Part shown: one piece after another, positions 24,579 through 33,379 of the stretch
Layout of the letters: every line of letters begins with the position of its first letter
Position numbering within the stretch: the stretch's first letter is position 1
Assembly: GCA_903885605.1 (NCBI GenBank)
Contig: CAISJD010000076.1
Span: 1 to 53,413 of the forward strand
DNA: 53,413 nt
DNA from: an uncultured Chthonomonas sp.
GTDB taxonomy: Bacteria; Armatimonadota; Chthonomonadetes; Chthonomonadales; CAJBBX01
Direction of reading: 5' to 3'
Notes under the pieces: model-generated
What the model was told of the DNA's origin: nothing
Seen by the model: only the letters and a program-made list of their open reading frames with translations
The model's database searches: none
Translations under genes and position numbers: made by a program

Positions 24579-27004
24579 TCGCGCTCTTCCCGTCGCGCCG
24601 GACGCAGGCCCCGCCGCCGGCTGAGGAGCTCCTGCCCGATCCCGGCGCCTTCGTCGAGGTCGTGGTCGCCGACACGGGCCGCGAGCCGCAGGCGCTGATC
24701 CCGATCCTGCAGGCCGTGCAGCGCCGCTTCCGCTACCTGCCGCCCGAGGCTCTGCACCGCGTGGCCGAGCTCACCCGCTCCAGCCCCGCCGACATCATGG
24801 GCGTCGCCACCTTCTACTCCCAGTTCCGCACCACGCCCGTGGGCCGGCACATGGTGAGCGTCTGCCACGGAACCGCCTGCCACGTCAAGGGCTCCATGCT
24901 CATCGACGACGCCCTCCGACGCCACCTCCAGCTCGGCATCGGCGACGACACCGACCGGGCCCGGGAGTTCACGCTGCAGAAGGTCGCCTGCGTGGGCTGC
25001 TGCACGCTGGCGCCCGTCATCCAGATCGACGGCGTCACCTACGGCAACCTGAAGCCCGAGACGGCGCCCAAGGCCCTGCGCGACTTCCTGGAGACGGCGG
25101 GACGCTCGGACGAGACCGGGGCGGCGCCCATCGCCGACGGCCGCCAGGCGGGCGAGATCCGCATCACCATCGACAGCTGCTGCATCGCCGGCGGGGCGCT
25201 GCAGGTCCACGACGCCCTGGTTCAGGCCGCGCGCCTGAGCCGGGCACCCGTGGCCGTCAAGCCCGTCACCTGCGGAGGCATGTGCCACCAGATACCTCTC
25301 GTGGAGGTCGCCGCCGGTCGGCGAGAGCCCGCCACCTACGCCAAGGTGACCCCGCAGGAGGCCGAGCAGATCGTCCGCCGCCACTTCCCCGGCAGCGGAT
25401 TCGGGGCTCGTCTGCGGGCCGCAGCAGCGGGCGTCATGGACCGCCTGGTGGAGGTCGGCGCGGGCGACGCCCTGCAGCGCCACTCACTGGACGTGCGCGA
25501 CAAGCCCGTCTGCGCCTTCCTGGGCCCACAGCGTCGCATCGCCACCGAGCAGACCGGCTCGCAGGACCCCATGAGCCTCGAGGAGTACCGCGCGGCCGGC
25601 GGCTATGAGGGGCTGCGACGCGCAATCACGGAGATGACCCCCGAGGGCATCGTCGACACGATGACCCGCTCGGGCCTCCGGGGCCGGGGCGGCGCAGGCT
25701 TCCCCACGGGCATCAAGTGGGGCAAAGTGCGCCAGACGCAAGCCGCCACGAAGTACGTGGTGGTGAACGGCGACGAAGGCGACCCCGGCGCCTTCATGGA
25801 CAGGATGCTGCTGGAGTCCTTCCCCTACCGCGTGCTGGAGGGCCTCACCATCGCGGCCCGCGCCGTGGGCGCCGAGGAGGGCTACCTCTATATCCGCGCC
25901 GAGTACCCGCACGCCGTGACGCGCATCCGCGAAGCCATCCGCCGGTGCGAGGCTGCCGGCCTGCTGGGCAACGACATCCTGGGCTCGGGCGCGCGCCTGT
26001 CGCTCACGGTGATGGAAGGCGCCGGCGCCTTCGTCTGCGGCGAGGAGACGGCTCTCATCGCCTCCATCGAGGGCCGCCGGGGAATGCCGACGCTCAGGCC
26101 GCCGTACCCTGCTGAGTCGGGCCTCTGGGGAATGCCCACGTTGATCAACAACGTAGAGACCTACGCCATGGTCCCCTGGATCGTGCGACACGGCTGGGAG
26201 GCCTTCGCCGGGCTGGGCACCGAGAAGAGCCGGGGCACGAAGGTCTTCGCGCTGGCCGGCAAGGTCCGCCGCGGCGGCCTGATCGAGGTGCCCATGGGCG
26301 TCACGATCCGGCAGGTCGTCGATGAGATCGGCGGCGGCGTCTCCGACGGAGGCATCTTCAAGGCGGTCCAGATGGGCGGCCCCTCCGGCGGCTGCATCCC
26401 CGCCGCCATGGCCGATACGCCCGTGGACTACGACGCCCTCCAGGCGGCCGGAGCCATCATGGGCTCCGGCGGCATGGTGGTGCTGGACGACCGCACCTGC
26501 ATGGTCGACATCGCCCGCTACTTCCTGGAGTTCACCCAGCACGAGTCCTGCGGCAAGTGCACCTTCTGCCGCCTGGGCACGCGGCGGATGCTCGACATCC
26601 TGGAGCGGCTCTGCCGGGGCGAAGGTCGCAAGGGCGACATCGAGAAGCTGGAGGAGCTATCCGGCATGGTGAAGGCCGGCAGCATCTGCGGCCTCGGGCA
26701 GACGGCGCCGAACCCGGTCCTCAGCACCCTGCGCTACTTCCGCGAGGAGTATGAGGCCCACGTCCAGGGCCGCTGCCCGGCCGAGGTCTGCCGGCCGCTG
26801 GTCCACTACACCATCAACCAGAAGTGCATCGGCTGCACCAAGTGCGCCCAGGACTGCCCCGTGGACGCCATCGCCGTCACGCCCTTCGAGGTCCACGCCA
26901 TAGACGACGCGCTCTGCACGCGCTGCGACGCCTGCCGCCGGGTCTGCCCGGTGGAGGCCGTGGAGCTCAGCACCGGGCGGGAGAAGAGCCATGCCGCACA
27001 TTGA
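24575..27004 (+). CDS. Fused NuoE + HydB/NuoF-like NADH:acceptor flavoprotein with C-terminal 2[4Fe-4S]
   Basis: An 809-residue fusion. Residues about 25-175 are NuoE/HydC-like thioredoxin-fold [2Fe-2S] (C97-x4-C102 and C139-x3-C143). About 193-270 is a second thioredoxin-like [2Fe-2S] domain (C202 or C203, C233, C237). About 340-720 is the NuoF core with the FMN/NADH loop GRGGAGFPTGIKW (371-383), NGDEGDPGAF, an SLBB-like part, and the N3-type cluster C659-x2-C-x2-C665 with C705. The end is an 8Fe ferredoxin (C751...C761, C781...C791). This order is that of HydB fused to HydC from electron-bifurcating [FeFe] hydrogenases and related Bfu complexes, not of complex I. No hydrogenase gene follows. 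Confidence 0.92.
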   Translation: MIALFPSRRTQAPPPAEELLPDPGAFVEVVVADTGREPQALIPILQAVQRRFRYLPPEALHRVAELTRSSPADIMGVATFYSQFRTTPVGRHMVSVCHGTACHVKGSMLIDDALRRHLQLGIGDDTDRAREFTLQKVACVGCCTLAPVIQIDGVTYGNLKPETAPKALRDFLETAGRSDETGAAPIADGRQAGEIRITIDSCCIAGGALQVHDALVQAARLSRAPVAVKPVTCGGMCHQIPLVEVAAGRREPATYAKVTPQEAEQIVRRHFPGSGFGARLRAAAAGVMDRLVEVGAGDALQRHSLDVRDKPVCAFLGPQRRIATEQTGSQDPMSLEEYRAAGGYEGLRRAITEMTPEGIVDTMTRSGLRGRGGAGFPTGIKWGKVRQTQAATKYVVVNGDEGDPGAFMDRMLLESFPYRVLEGLTIAARAVGAEEGYLYIRAEYPHAVTRIREAIRRCEAAGLLGNDILGSGARLSLTVMEGAGAFVCGEETALIASIEGRRGMPTLRPPYPAESGLWGMPTLINNVETYAMVPWIVRHGWEAFAGLGTEKSRGTKVFALAGKVRRGGLIEVPMGVTIRQVVDEIGGGVSDGGIFKAVQMGGPSGGCIPAAMADTPVDYDALQAAGAIMGSGGMVVLDDRTCMVDIARYFLEFTQHESCGKCTFCRLGTRRMLDILERLCRGEGRKGDIEKLEELSGMVKAGSICGLGQTAPNPVLSTLRYFREEYEAHVQGRCPAEVCRPLVHYTINQKCIGCTKCAQDCPVDAIAVTPFEVHAIDDALCTRCDACRRVCPVEAVELSTGREKSHAAH

Positions 27005-28568
27005 CATCGACGGCCGCCCGACGCCGTTCGCCGAAGGCCAGACGATCCTGGAAGCGGCGAGGGCCGCCGGGATCGACATTCCCACGCTCTGCTACCTGCC
27101 CGGCAGGCCGGCGCACGCCTCGTGCCTGCTCTGCATCGTCCGCGTCGGCGCATCGCCGCGAATGCTCCCCTCCTGCGCCACGCAGGCCGTGGACGGGATG
27201 CAGGTGACCAACGACGCGCCGGACGTGCGCGACGCCCGCCGCACGGCCATCGAGCTGATCCTCAGCGACCACCTGGGCGACTGCCTGGGTCCATGCCAGG
27301 GCGTCTGCCCGGCGCACATGGACATCCCGGACATGATGCGCCATGTCTCCGCCGGTCGGTTCGAGCAGGCCATCGTCACCGTAAAGGAGACGATCGCGCT
27401 CCCGGCCATCCTCGGCCGCATCTGCCCGGAGATCTGTGAGAAGGGCTGCCGGCGCTCCTCCAGCGACGGCGCACTGGCCGTCTGCAAGACCAAGCGCTTC
27501 GTGGCGGACCGCGACCTGGCCACCGGCGCGCCCTACAGGCCCGAACTGCCCCCGGACAGCGGGCGGTCCGTGGGGATCGTCGGCGCGGGCCCGGCCGGAT
27601 GCGCCGCCGCCTACTACCTGCGCCGCCGCGGCCACGCCTGCACCATCTATGACGACCACGAGAAGCCCGGCGGCATGATGCGCTACGCCATCCCCCGCGA
27701 CATCCTGCCCGAGGAGGTCCTCGACGCCGAGATCGGCGTGATCCTGGGCATGGGCGCGGTATTCCGGGGCGGCGTCATGCTGGGCCGCGACGCGAGCATC
27801 GACGACCTCCTGGCTCGCCATGACGCCGTCCTGCTGGCCGCGGGCGACGCCGGCCAGGTGGCCCCGTCGGCGCTGGAGGGGCTCAAGCGAGGAACCCAAG
27901 GGCTACAGGTGGACCGCCATACGATGATGACCTCGCGGCCGGGCGTCTTCGGAGCCGGTGGCGTGCTGATCGCCACGCGCCACGCCGTGCGGTCCGTCGC
28001 CGACGGCCGCGCCGCCGCCGAGTCGATCCACCAGTTCCTCGGCGGCTCGCCGGCCCACGCGCCGGACAAGGCCTACAGCGTCCACATCGGCAAGCTCGAC
28101 GCGGATCAGATGGTCCCGTACCTGCAGCTCGGCTCGCGGATGGGCAGGACCGCCCCCGCCGGCGGAGCCGCGCAGGGCTTCAGCGAGGCCGAGGTGCGGG
28201 CGGAGGCGGCGCGCTGCCTCCATTGCGACTGCCGCAAGGCGAGTTCGTGCCAACTCCGCACCGTGGCGCACCAGTACGGCGCAAGCCAGCAGCGCTTCAA
28301 GGGCGACCGGCGCGAGTTCCGGGTGGACCTGAGCCACCCCGCCGTGGTCTTCGAGCCCGGCAAGTGCATCGCCTGCGGCATCTGCGTGCGGATCGCCGCC
28401 GAAGGCCGAGACAAGCTGGGCATGGGGTTCAGCGGGCGCGGCTTCGACGTGCGCGCCGCGGTGCCATTCGACGGTATGCTAGGTGACGGCCTGCAGGAGA
28501 CAGCCCTGGCCTGTGCGGATGCCTGCCCGACAGGCGCCCTGGCCAGAACGACGGGGAGCGACATATGA
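26991..28568 (+). CDS. [2Fe-2S]/4Fe-4S GltD-like FAD protein lacking the NAD(P)-binding domain
   Basis: A 525-residue protein. The N-terminus is a plant/NuoG-type [2Fe-2S] domain (C34, C45, C48, C62), followed by the GltD-type Fe-S helical domain (C98-x3-C-x3-C106 and C145-x3-C-x3-C153). The FAD site is VGIVGAGPAGCAAAYYL (194-210) with the EKPGGMMRYAIP block. In GltD, about 150 residues with a second GxGxxA fold separate the DAVLLAxGA strand from the final FAD-binding GD-type motif. Here the two (279-287 and 315-324) are under 30 residues apart, so the NADPH domain is missing. The C-terminus has further Cys sets (C409-C420; C459, C462, C465 with C508/C512). It overlaps the NuoE-HydB fusion by 14 bp and is its likely partner. 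Confidence 0.88.
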   Translation: MPHIDIDGRPTPFAEGQTILEAARAAGIDIPTLCYLPGRPAHASCLLCIVRVGASPRMLPSCATQAVDGMQVTNDAPDVRDARRTAIELILSDHLGDCLGPCQGVCPAHMDIPDMMRHVSAGRFEQAIVTVKETIALPAILGRICPEICEKGCRRSSSDGALAVCKTKRFVADRDLATGAPYRPELPPDSGRSVGIVGAGPAGCAAAYYLRRRGHACTIYDDHEKPGGMMRYAIPRDILPEEVLDAEIGVILGMGAVFRGGVMLGRDASIDDLLARHDAVLLAAGDAGQVAPSALEGLKRGTQGLQVDRHTMMTSRPGVFGAGGVLIATRHAVRSVADGRAAAESIHQFLGGSPAHAPDKAYSVHIGKLDADQMVPYLQLGSRMGRTAPAGGAAQGFSEAEVRAEAARCLHCDCRKASSCQLRTVAHQYGASQQRFKGDRREFRVDLSHPAVVFEPGKCIACGICVRIAAEGRDKLGMGFSGRGFDVRAAVPFDGMLGDGLQETALACADACPTGALARTTGSDI

Positions 28569-29482
28569 GATGTTGGCGATGTGGAACCCAGATGCGGCAG
28601 GTTGCGCCCGACGTGGCCGAAGGAACAGACGGGCAGCCCGTACCCGATCCTGGCTGGGTCTGCGATCAATGCGAGGGGCAGAATGAGCGCCAGGGAGAAG
28701 TCTGCCCGACCTGCAGCAAGCCCGCCATCCGCGACCCCCGGTACAAGACGCGGTCGGAGTGCGCCAAGCAGCGTTGCAGCGGGTGTCGCGCCTATGTGCT
28801 GACGCCTCCCGACACCGCCGAGTCGACGGAGCCGCGCATCCTGGCGACCTTCGCCGACCCTGCGCGCCGGTCGTGGGATTGGGGCTGCACGGACTGCATC
28901 ACCTGCGCCGCCTGCGGCGAGCCGCTGGGCCTGGCCGAGGTAGCCTGCGTGCGCCGGTACACCAACGAGGCCATGGGGAGCAGCGCCTGGCTGACCCGCT
29001 TCGGCACCGGCTGGTTCTCCTACTTCCACCGCGATTGCATCCGCTGCATCGAGTGCGGCGAGAAGCTGACGCTGGACCCCTGCATGCCCATCGTCATCAA
29101 GAGCGTCGGCGAGGGCGGCCACACCACGGTCGCGCACAAGTCCTGTATGCGCCAGTCGGCCGGAGGCGGCCCGTCTGACGGAACGGGTAGCCGCTCGCAC
29201 CGGAGGCACCGCCGCGGGTCGTCCTCGCGCGCCGGTAACCGCAGCGATGGCCGCTCGGCCGCAGCCGTACCCGATGCCGCAGCCGCGCCCGATGAGACGG
29301 CCGGTAGCTCCTCCAGCAGCCGGCGAAGCCATCGGCGCCATTCGCACAGCAAGGGCGCCGGCGCGTCGGTCTGGGGCAATGAGGGGCACAAGCCGGGCTT
29401 CTGCGCCCGGTGCGGCTACCCGCTGGGCCTTCTGGACAAGCTACTTGGACGCAAGGTGCATCGCATCTGCGACTACAGGTAG
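28565..29482 (+). CDS. Multi-zinc-ribbon/LIM-like protein with Ser/Arg/His-rich linker
   Basis: The 305-residue protein is cytoplasmic by appearance (no leader). It carries many CxxC pairs: CWRC, CDQC, CPTC, CSGC, CTDC-x2-CAAC, CIRCIEC and CARC. The CxxCxxC spacing with an intervening His resembles LIM or double zinc-ribbon modules. A low-complexity linker (about residues 195-270) is rich in Ser, Arg and His, and a last CARCGYPLGLLD ribbon ends the protein. It overlaps the redox operon by ATGA and lies 10 bp before the ABC gene, so it belongs to the same transcription unit. It may help metallocentre assembly, but this is speculation. Confidence 0.72.
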   Translation: MRCWRCGTQMRQVAPDVAEGTDGQPVPDPGWVCDQCEGQNERQGEVCPTCSKPAIRDPRYKTRSECAKQRCSGCRAYVLTPPDTAESTEPRILATFADPARRSWDWGCTDCITCAACGEPLGLAEVACVRRYTNEAMGSSAWLTRFGTGWFSYFHRDCIRCIECGEKLTLDPCMPIVIKSVGEGGHTTVAHKSCMRQSAGGGPSDGTGSRSHRRHRRGSSSRAGNRSDGRSAAAVPDAAAAPDETAGSSSSSRRSHRRHSHSKGAGASVWGNEGHKPGFCARCGYPLGLLDKLLGRKVHRICDYR

Positions 29483-29492
29483 GTACGCCGAC

Positions 29493-30170
29493 ATGCCCGA
29501 CCTGAGCATTGAGGGCCTGCGCCGCATCCTTGGAGGCAAGGCGGTCCTGGACGGGCTGGACCTGCGTCTTCCGGAGCGGGCCGGCGTTGCGGTCGTGGGA
29601 CCGTCAGGCTCCGGGAAGAGCACGCTACTCAACCTGATCGGGGCGCTCGATGAGGCCGACGGCGGCGCCATCCGCTTGGGCGACATCGCCGTGACCGACC
29701 TCGACGGCGAGGCCGCGGAGCGCTACCGCGCCAAGTCGGTGGGCTTCGTGTTTCAGGAGCACCACCTGCTGAAGCACCTGACGGCCCTGGAGAACGTCCT
29801 CCTTCCCAGCCTGGCCGCCGCCTGCGCCGGTTCGGACCGCGCCGCGGCGCGCGAACGCGCAACGCGGCTCCTCTCCGATGTGGGCCTGGCCGACAAGGCA
29901 GGCGCCCATCCTGCCACACTCTCCGGCGGCGAGCGGCAGCGCGTGGCCGTGGCCCGGGCGCTGCTCAACAGCCCATCGCTCCTCCTTTGCGACGAGCCGA
30001 CGGGCAATCTGGACCGCGACACCGGAGACCGGGTGATGGACCTGCTCCTGCGGACCGCCGCCGGATGCGGGGCATCCATCCTGCTGGTTACCCACAACAT
30101 GGAGCATGCGCGGCGGGCGGATCGCGTCTACGAGATGCGCGGCGGCCGACTGGCCGACGTCGGGCTGTGA
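29493..30170 (+). CDS. LolD/MacB-type ABC transporter ATP-binding protein
   Basis: A 225-residue ATPase with Walker A GPSGSGKST, Q-loop VFQEHHLL, signature LSGGERQRVAVARALL, Walker B LLLCDEPTGNLD and H-loop THN. The TGNLD extension is typical of the LolD/MacB/FtsE subfamily, which powers mechanotransmission rather than substrate translocation through the membrane. ATG 29493 is chosen because the family N-terminus starts there, with AGGTAGG upstream; the frame stays open into the previous gene. The permease follows 6 bp downstream. Confidence 0.93.
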   Translation: MPDLSIEGLRRILGGKAVLDGLDLRLPERAGVAVVGPSGSGKSTLLNLIGALDEADGGAIRLGDIAVTDLDGEAAERYRAKSVGFVFQEHHLLKHLTALENVLLPSLAAACAGSDRAAARERATRLLSDVGLADKAGAHPATLSGGERQRVAVARALLNSPSLLLCDEPTGNLDRDTGDRVMDLLLRTAAGCGASILLVTHNMEHARRADRVYEMRGGRLADVGL

Positions 30171-30176
30171 CGTAGC

Positions 30177-33100
30177 ATGGCGGGCCGAGCCCACCTCGTG
30201 CTCCGCGGCCTCCGGGGCTATCGCGCCTCGCACCTGGCCGCCCTGGGCGCCGGCGCCATCGCCGCCGCCGTGGTCTGCGGGGGCCTCACCATCGGCCACT
30301 CCGTGCGGCAGAGCCTGCTGGAGCGGGGCCAAGCGCGACTCGGCCGCATCTCCGGGCTCATCGCCACCGACCGCACCTTCTCCGCCAGATGGCCTGACGA
30401 TATTACGGGCTTCACCTTGGACTGGCTGACCGCCCCGCTCATGGTCACCGCCGGAGCCGCCCGGTCTGAGGCCACCGATGCCCTGGCGCCCAACGTGAGC
30501 ATCCTCGGCATCGATCAGCGTTTCGGCGCCGCGTACGGTGCGGCAGGTGCGGCCCTGCGCGCCCTCGAGCCCGGCAAGGCCTGTATCAGCCGGGACCTGG
30601 CCACCGACCTCCGGCTCCACGTCGGCGATGGGCTGCTGGTCTATGCCGGCAGGGCGGCCGGCGTCGCCGCCGATAGCCTCTACTTCGACCGGAGGACCGA
30701 GAAGGCACACCGCTCGTTGCGCGTCGAGGTCCAGGCCATCCTGCCCGCCGCCGGGCCGGGCGGCTTCGACATACGCGGTGCGGCCATGCGGCCCCGCAAC
30801 GCCTTCGTCCGGCTGGATGAGCTTCAAGACGCCCTCGACCAGAAGGGAGCCGCCAACGCCGCGGCCTTCTTTACCGAACCGGAGGACGCCGCCGTCAAGC
30901 AGGCCTCCCTCCGCCGCCTGGCGGAGTGGACGGCCGCCTCGACCGACCTGGGCTTCACGGTGACCCCTCCCGACGCCACGGGCTCGACGGCGGTGCAGTC
31001 TGCCGGATATGTGCTGCCCGCGCCTCTGGGGGCCGCCGCCGAGCGCTCCCTGGCCGCCCGAGGCGTCGTGAGCGCCCGCTCGTCGGTCTACCTGGCCGAC
31101 AGCCTCGGCGTACCGGGCCGCAGGGCCCTGCGCTACGCCGTGGTCGCCGCCCAGGAGGGCGCCTGGGGCCTCCAGTTGCGTTCGGCGGCCGGCTCAGTAA
31201 CGCCCCGGCCGGGCGAGGTCGTCCTCAGCGCATGGGCGGCTGAGGAGATGGCCGCGAGACCCGGCGACCTGGTGACCATGGCCACACTGGCGCCCAGGCC
31301 CGACGGCGACTACGCCACGCTCCGCAGGCAACTGCGCGTCTGCGGCATCGCCGACCCCTCCGGCGATGGGGCCAACCCGACGCTGGCTCCGCTCCTGCCC
31401 GGCGTCACCGATGCCGCGTCCATCCGCGACTGGGACCCGCCCTTCCCGGTGGACCTGACGCAGGTCACCGACCGCGACGAGGCCTACTGGAAGCGCTGGA
31501 AGGCGGCGCCAAAGGCGTTCCTCCAGGCCGACGACATGAAGGCGCTCTGGCGCGACGCCCAGCCCACGGCGCCCGACGACTGGGTGACCAGCCTCCGCTG
31601 CAAGGCGAGCGGCGCCGGCGGACCGGAACGGATCGAGGCTGCCCTCAAGGCTGTGGGGCTCGACGCCGCGGGCGTCACCGTCCGCGACCTCGCCGCCGAG
31701 GCCGCCGCCGCCAGCCGGGGCAGTTCGGACTTTTCGGGCCTCTTCATCGGCCTCGGCCTCTTCATCATCGCCGCAGGCCTGGCGCTGGCGGCGGGCGTGC
31801 AGCGGCTGCAGGCCGTCGCCCGCGGCCCGGACATGGGTCTGATGATGGCCCTGGGCGTGCCGCGGCGCACGGCCGCAAACCTGATCCTCGCCGAGTTGGC
31901 CGTCGTCTCCGCCCTGGGCTCCATCGCCGGCGCGGGACTGGGCATCGCCTACGCGGCGGGTGTGCTGGCGTTGCTGGCCGACCGGTGGCAGGTGATCGTG
32001 GGCTCGGCCCCTGTATCGCTCCACGTGAGCGCTCCGCTGCTGGTCGCCGGTGCGCTGGGAAGCCTGCTGGCGGCCCTGGTGGCCCCCTGGAGGGCCGCAC
32101 GGAGGCTCCAGCGGGAGACGCCGCTGGTTCTGCTTCGCCGGGCGCACAGCGAGGCTGAGACGGGCGCCGGGCGCCGCAAGCCCTCGCAGCCGGCCCAGAC
32201 CGTAGCCGCCCTGGCCATGGCCGGCCTGCGTGCGCGGCGCGGTCAGGCTGCATTGGGCGTGGGCCTCGCCGCAGCCAGTTCGCTGGTCCTTGCGGCGGTG
32301 GCCGCCAACGGCGTCGATGCCCGGGCGACCGATGCGTCTGACCGGCGGTCCGGCACGGGCGGGTACCGCCTCATGGTCCAAACCGCCATCCCCATCGCGG
32401 TGGATTTCGGCACAACAGCGGGCCGCGCCAAGCTCGGGTTCAGCCCCGAGGGCGAAGCGGCCCTGGCCGGAGCCGTGGTGATGCGCCTGCCCGTGAGCCC
32501 CGGCGACGACCCGAGCTGCCTGAACCCCGCCAGGCCCCTGGCCCCGCGCGTGGCGGGCATTCCGGACGCGATGGTCGCCCGCGGCGGCTTCCGCGTGACC
32601 GGCGTGCCTGCGGGCAACCCATGGACTGCCCTGACCCGTCCCTCCGACGGCGCCGTGCCGGCCTTCGGCGACGCCGACACGGTGCAGTGGATCCTCCACT
32701 CCGGACAGGGCAAGCGGTTCGTGCGCCCAGCAGCGGGCGCGGGTGACCTGACGCTGCGGTTCGACGGCCTGCTCCAGGCATCGGTCTTCTCAGGCTTCCT
32801 GCTCGTCTCGGAGGCCAGGTTCCGAAAGGCGTGGCCGGCCATCACGGCGCCGTCGCTCTTCCTCATCGACCTCCCGGCCGACAGGGCCGACGCCGCCGCC
32901 GACGCGATCCGCGAGACGCTGGGCGAGTTCGGCGTCACCGTCAAGCCCACGGTCCAGGCCCTGCAGGATGTGGCCGGGGTGCGCAACGCCTACCTGAGCG
33001 CGTTCCTCGCGCTGGGCGGGCTCGGGCTGGCGCTGGGAGGGTTGGGACTGGCCGCGGCCGTGGCGCGCGCGGCGGCGGAGCGGCGCAGTGAGCTGGCCCT

Positions 33101-33368
33101 CCTCACGGCGTGCGGCTTCGGACGGCCGCAGATCGCCTCGCTGCTGCTCTGGGAGCATCTGGCCCCCGCGGCTGCGGGCTTCGTGCTCGGGGTCGTCCTC
33201 GCTTCGCCCATGGTCATCGGGCCGGCGGTGGCGGGATCCTCGGCCGTCGATTGGCGCGGCCTTGCGGCGGCGCTGGTCTCCGTGGCAACTGCGGGCGCCG
33301 CCTCGTGCGTTGTCGCGGCCCTGTCGCTGGCGCGGCGCAGCTCAATCCGCGCGCTCCGGTCGGAGTAG
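30177..33368 (+). CDS. FtsX-domain ABC transporter permease (MacB/LolCE-like), long form
   Basis: At 1063 residues this permease is about twice the usual LolE length. It has an N-terminal helix (about 20-42), a large extracytoplasmic region to about 515, a first block of three helices (about 520-660: GLFIGLGLFIIAAGLALAAG; AELAVVSALGSIAGAGLGIAY; LLVAGALGSLLAALVAPW) and further helices near 690-715. A second extracytoplasmic domain follows, then a final FtsX block of three helices (about 940-1055, with RRSELALLTACGFGRPQIASLLL). This duplicated FtsX layout is seen in the large DUF-type permeases. With the ATPase 6 bp upstream it probably moves lipoproteins or works on the outer envelope. Confidence 0.88.
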   Translation: MAGRAHLVLRGLRGYRASHLAALGAGAIAAAVVCGGLTIGHSVRQSLLERGQARLGRISGLIATDRTFSARWPDDITGFTLDWLTAPLMVTAGAARSEATDALAPNVSILGIDQRFGAAYGAAGAALRALEPGKACISRDLATDLRLHVGDGLLVYAGRAAGVAADSLYFDRRTEKAHRSLRVEVQAILPAAGPGGFDIRGAAMRPRNAFVRLDELQDALDQKGAANAAAFFTEPEDAAVKQASLRRLAEWTAASTDLGFTVTPPDATGSTAVQSAGYVLPAPLGAAAERSLAARGVVSARSSVYLADSLGVPGRRALRYAVVAAQEGAWGLQLRSAAGSVTPRPGEVVLSAWAAEEMAARPGDLVTMATLAPRPDGDYATLRRQLRVCGIADPSGDGANPTLAPLLPGVTDAASIRDWDPPFPVDLTQVTDRDEAYWKRWKAAPKAFLQADDMKALWRDAQPTAPDDWVTSLRCKASGAGGPERIEAALKAVGLDAAGVTVRDLAAEAAAASRGSSDFSGLFIGLGLFIIAAGLALAAGVQRLQAVARGPDMGLMMALGVPRRTAANLILAELAVVSALGSIAGAGLGIAYAAGVLALLADRWQVIVGSAPVSLHVSAPLLVAGALGSLLAALVAPWRAARRLQRETPLVLLRRAHSEAETGAGRRKPSQPAQTVAALAMAGLRARRGQAALGVGLAAASSLVLAAVAANGVDARATDASDRRSGTGGYRLMVQTAIPIAVDFGTTAGRAKLGFSPEGEAALAGAVVMRLPVSPGDDPSCLNPARPLAPRVAGIPDAMVARGGFRVTGVPAGNPWTALTRPSDGAVPAFGDADTVQWILHSGQGKRFVRPAAGAGDLTLRFDGLLQASVFSGFLLVSEARFRKAWPAITAPSLFLIDLPADRADAAADAIRETLGEFGVTVKPTVQALQDVAGVRNAYLSAFLALGGLGLALGGLGLAAAVARAAAERRSELALLTACGFGRPQIASLLLWEHLAPAAAGFVLGVVLASPMVIGPAVAGSSAVDWRGLAAALVSVATAGAASCVVAALSLARRSSIRALRSE

Positions 33369-33379
33369 CCGACCGCCCG

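Noticed and set aside
18125-28568. Respiratory complex I (nuo) or hydrogenase operon
   Set aside because: Only NuoE/NuoF-like and [2Fe-2S]/GltD-like parts are present; membrane-arm, NuoBCDI and hydrogenase catalytic subunits are absent.
33369-33379. Possible terminator or small RNA between convergent ABC genes
   Set aside because: Only 11 bp separate the stops and no inverted repeat is visible.
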